DNA of 64,000 nucleotides from contig PYIU01000008.1 of the NCBI GenBank assembly GCA_003415625.1, forward strand, positions 992,001-1,056,000, given 5' to 3'. Origin of the DNA: Aquanectria penicillioides. Taxonomy: Eukaryota > Ascomycota > Sordariomycetes > Hypocreales > Nectriaceae. Positions 60,656 through 64,000 of the stretch are shown piece by piece. Under the pieces are notes generated by a model. That model was not told the origin of the DNA and made no database searches. It worked only from the letters and a program-made list of their open reading frames with translations. The translations under genes and the position numbers were made by a program. The stretch's first letter is position 1; every line of letters begins with the position of its first letter.

Positions 60656-62026
60656 CTATGATGTCCACATAATACGTCTCAATCGTTCCTTTTCCTCCTC
60701 CCCTCCAAATATGGAATCGATGCCGTGACGTGCCAAGTTGCAGATAGCCGCTCGATCGAGGTTGAAGTGATCAGCAACAAGCCTATACTCGTTGGAAAGG
60801 GGGCTGCCAAAGACACCAACATCGTCGGTCTATACAAACTGTGTCAGTCTATTCGTCCACGTAGCAATGAAGCATCAGTAACTCACCCCCAGCGAGATCT
60901 TTGGCCCTTGGATGTCTTTCCATTCCTTGAAGTGGTGGTCTTCAAAGCTTCCGTGGATCATCTCGCCCTTCACGTTACAGCTCAAGCACAGCTCCAAACC
61001 CAGTCCTCTCTTAGCGATTTCCTTCTTTGCTTCTTCGTCTTCCCAGATGACATGTCCCAGACGCCCTGGCTGCCAGCTCAGCAAGATGTCGACCTCCTCC
61101 CTCGCGCCATTGGGTGGCGCCTCCGCGAAGTGCACAGTGACATCCAGTCCTTGCCTTTTCGCCTCCTGGAACACACTTGTGAATACAGAAATTTCACCAC
61201 CCAATCTAACTTTGGGGTCTCCGCACAAGTCGAGTCCCACGACGCCATCTACCCTGTGTTTAAGGGCAAGGTCAAGGACAGACGCTGCCTTTTCAGGCGT
61301 GTGGCGTCGATCAACAGATAGAATTAGGCGAGTGTGAAGCTGCGGGTACTCGACCTCGAATGCCTTGATTGTAAAAAGGAGCGTGGCGACGTAAGCTTCG
61401 GCAGTGAGGTGTGATGTTGCGCGAGGGGTAGTGCGCAATTCAAGGTAGCAGACGCCGTCATTGAGAAACTCTTGTAGAACAGAGTTCGTAGTGTAACGGA
61501 CGGAATCTTCGTCGGTGAGGAGGTTGTAAATATAACTAGTGAAGAGCGGGAAGAAGCTGAGACTTGTTAGTTGGGTTACATAGCTGTCTGTGGTGGAAGC
61601 GGCAATAAGACATGAGTTCAAAGATGTGTTGGCAGGTCATTTGAGTATGCTTGTCGTACGACTTGTAGGACCCCATTCTCTCATATTCATACGAATGGGT
61701 GCCCAAGACTACGGTATGGAACGAAACTCACGTGTGGAGGTTATAATCATGTTTGCCCTCAGGCATGACGACAAGCGGGTCTTCAAGATCCGTCTCGCCG
61801 CTCTCCTTCTTCTTGACCCAGACATCATGGAGGGCTTGACGAGAAATACTTCCCGTGAGGTGAGCATGGAGCTGGACTTTCTGTCAGCGCTAGTTCTTGT
61901 TCATTGTTGGGGGGTCGTTCAATTGCGGTTCCAGAAACCGATGGTCCTTCCATGATACCAGCGGGGTCAGCAATGCGAGTAGTCTCACAAACATACCTCA
62001 AGTTTGGGTAGAGCTACGTAATCCAT
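60656..62026 (-). CDS. Adenosine-deaminase-like hydrolase (ADAL / N6-methyl-AMP deaminase type)
   Basis: Zinc hydrolase of the adenosine deaminase superfamily; ADAL members deaminate N6-methyl-AMP to IMP. Exons on the minus strand: 62026-61997, 61871-61732, 61556-60887, 60829-60656, total 1014 nt (337 residues). Catalytic features: HAHLTGS with zinc ligands H12 and H14 and the Thr-Gly-Ser typical of ADAL; H199 and catalytic E202 in VHFAEAP; H225 in RLGHVIWEDE; LCLSCNVKGE; and D282-D283 in TDDVGVFGS. Exon 2 uses the acceptor GTCCAG, giving LPKLELHAHL without extra residues. Family length is about 350. Substrate assignment rests on family resemblance. It converges with the DUF3632 gene and lies downstream of Tom22 on the same strand. 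Confidence 0.94.
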
Positions 62027-62993
62027 TTCAACCACAATCCAATTCGGACAGATTTGATATATCACTGTGAAGGACGATGCAATTAACAGCGTGCGTTTGG
62101 GTTGTCTCAAATCAGAGGATATACTCGGTGGGGAGGTTGGCCAGCGGAGATAGCACCTACCCTAAACCTCCGTGGTCGCTCCCCACTATGTTGCACCAAT
62201 TCACGTGGCAAGCCTCAATACCATTCTTCCGGTAGTTAACGAGCAAATTTTGTATAAGATGGGTTCCCTTTGGCTCACAGTTTACTTTTGGTCTTTTATT
62301 CCGAAGTATTGCCTCGTTTGGTACAACATATCTCTGTCGGGCAACGCTGAGCTATGTCGATTCGCTGAGTGGACGGCTACGATTTACGCGGGAGAGGGGT
62401 CGATACCCACAAGCTAGGGTGCAGAGTAAAAAAAAAAAAGAAATCAATTAAAATCGGTTCGTGGCCAACATATCGCAATGGCTTCCTTAACTGTCCTAGA
62501 ACCCATAGCTATACTAAATAACCTGCTACAGCCACTCCTTGAGTAGATCAATGTGGTCACACGATCAAGGCTTGGTCAAGAGCTTAGGGCTCACCTGAGA
62601 CACGTGGGGAGCACTAGTCATAAGTTTGATCGGAAGGATAATATGAATATAATAGGTGAAAAGGTCACATTGTATGTCGTCAAAGAATAAACGTCTAATA
62701 TGACAAAATACATGTGAAGCCCCCTTTCCTGGAGATGAGATCGCAGCCATTACTTGTTCCCCGTCCCTAATACTTTACATCGTAGGTATGCATGCATTCC
62801 ATTTCGTTCCTCTCAAGTCCAACCCAGTGCATTTCATCAAAGGGGTCCATTGGCTATACGCGCCATTTCCGATTATTGTACAACAAAGGGCTCAATGCTC
62901 GGCCCAACAATCACCACGCCGAATTCGTGACGTAGTCTCGTAGCGTAAGCCTCCAGCGCGAGGAGGCGGCATTTTGCGGCGCTGGTTCAAATC
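62027..62993. other. Intergenic between deaminase and Tom22
   Basis: Promoter of the deaminase gene and 3' UTR of TOM22. The A run at 62430-62441 may be part of a polyadenylation region. An 81-codon plus-strand frame from 62172 lacks motifs. No tRNA fold was found at the TTCAAATC string near 62986. Confidence 0.6.
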
Positions 62994-63512
62994 TTACAGG
63001 GCAGGCTTGGCCTGGTTGTCGCCAAGGGCGGCACCGACCTTGTCGGCGGTGCTCTGCTCGGAGCCAGCGGTCAGAAGCTCGCCGCCAGCCTGTCGCATGT
63101 TGTACTCTTGCTCCATGGCGGTGAGCTGCTGGTCCTCGGCGAAGGACAAGGCGAAGGGAACACCGAAGAAGAGGGCAGAGGTGGTGATGACCCAGGCGCC
63201 CTTGCCGCTGAAGCTGATGACGCTCCAGGCAGTGCTGGTGACGGCATTGACACTGTTCGAGATCCAGGATCGAGTAGTGGGAGGGACGATGTCGCGAAGA
63301 GCATATAATCGCTCGGCGAAGGTCTCATCTAGAGGATCATAGTCGGACTCGTTGGAAATCTCGGAGTCTGTTGATAGGTTAGATCACGCTCTTAGAGGGG
63401 CAATTGGTGATGCGTATAACGAACCGGTATCCGTGTAGTCATCCTCATCAACATCAGGGCCGACCTGGCCAGCCTGGAAGTGCTCGTCCTCGACCTCGGT
63501 GAGAATAACCAT
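62994..63512 (-). CDS. TOM22: Mitochondrial import receptor subunit Tom22
   Basis: Central receptor of the TOM complex in the outer mitochondrial membrane; it binds presequences and organises the Tom40 pores. Exons on the minus strand: 63512-63425 and 63367-62994, total 462 nt (153 residues). The donor is GTTCGT, less common but consistent in phase with CAACAG. The N-terminus is the acidic cytosolic domain (VEDEHFQAGQVGPDVDEDDY, DSEISNESDYDPLDETFAER). Next come LYALRDIVPPTTRSWI and one membrane segment at about 86-106 (GAWVITTSALFFGVPFALSF) with the conserved Pro at position 100. The tail (MEQEYNMRQAG) faces the intermembrane space. Family length is 140-160. It lies about 4.3 kb from FZO1. 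Confidence 0.96.
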
Positions 63513-64000
63513 GATGGGCGATTAAGGGTGTGTGATGAAAATAAAAGAGGTGATTATTTAAGGTCGTCGAGAAGAGCCTCAATAGGTATCGAGGCAAGGA
63601 TAGATAGTACAGCGGAAGGGGAGCTGACGAGGGGCGATGTCTGCCGTCAAGGTTGGGCGAGTTGGAGCTCGGATGGGCAACTTGTCGTTTTGGAGCTTGT
63701 CGAGGAGGGCGGAGCTCGAGCGCGATCGGCAAACGTCGTCAGGCGATCGGAGTTGTGTATGCGGCGAATAGGGTGCGCAAGGCGGGGATTATGGGGAGGG
63801 GATGAGGAATGCCGATGAAAGGGGCGATTCTTCAGATGTTAAGTGGTTAAGCTGAAGTTGGCGTCACGAAGCCATCGAGTCAAATTTTTTGGCGTTGCGG
63901 GAGCTGCCCGGGGCCGGGGGAAGCCGTGGGTTTAGCCGAAGAACTTGCTATCGTCACGTGCATCCGATTAGTTGATGGATCCAACGTCATGGATATTCGC
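63513..64000. other. Promoter side of TOM22 to window end
   Basis: Upstream DNA of TOM22. Short open frames on both strands show no motif. A gene may begin beyond the window edge. Confidence 0.55.

Noticed and set aside
60912..61337. Plus-strand frame opposite the deaminase gene
   Set aside because: It is a shadow of the deaminase exon, which carries all catalytic motifs on the minus strand.
62975..63000. GGTTCAAATC near the TOM22 stop, suggesting a tRNA 3' half
   Set aside because: It overlaps the end of the TOM22 gene and lacks the rest of a tRNA fold.

Overview
This 64 kb window is nuclear DNA of a filamentous ascomycete, most likely a Sordariomycete of the order Hypocreales. The evidence is small introns with fungal consensus sites (GTAAGT/GTATGT donors, CTAAC branch points, YAG acceptors), GC-rich third codon positions, pyrimidine-rich leaders and a set of proteins typical of Pezizomycotina. 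The species call is inference. I find 16 gene loci, many separated by unusually long non-coding stretches of 2 to 8 kb.

Layout. 0-18.5 kb, all on the plus strand: the 3' part of the heterotrimeric G-protein beta subunit; 7.8 kb of non-coding DNA; a phosducin-like protein (the Gbeta-folding cofactor family); a single-pass membrane protein with a candidate Atg8-interacting motif; RanBP1. 21-26 kb: TAF14 (YEATS plus ET domains), which begins with a 12-nt coding exon, then an F-box protein. 29.7-37.1 kb: a degenerate Ypd1-like histidine phosphotransfer gene that has lost its phosphorylatable histidine (minus), and a large Zn2Cys6 transcription factor (plus). 38-51 kb, all minus: a broken ankyrin-repeat gene, a 1293-residue ADF-H protein with a PH-like end, and a PP2C phosphatase. 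54-63.5 kb, compact: ESCRT-III Vps2 and mitofusin Fzo1 (divergent), a DUF3632 protein, an ADAL-type deaminase and Tom22.

How the genes relate. Gbeta and the phosducin-like protein probably act in one pathway. Fzo1 and Tom22 are both mitochondrial outer-membrane proteins about 4.3 kb apart. PP2C phosphatases and Ypd1 proteins are both known regulators of the HOG stress pathway, but nothing here ties these two copies to it. No transposon, CRISPR array, rRNA or convincing tRNA was seen.

Sequence quality. Four clearly conserved genes (the membrane protein, the Zn2Cys6 factor, the ADF-H protein and Fzo1) are broken by single-base deletions, nearly all in C or G runs. In each case adding the missing bases makes the total exon length divisible by three. 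That pattern points to homopolymer under-calling rather than real loss, and it matters for judging the ankyrin and Ypd1-like loci, whose breaks are not all of that kind.
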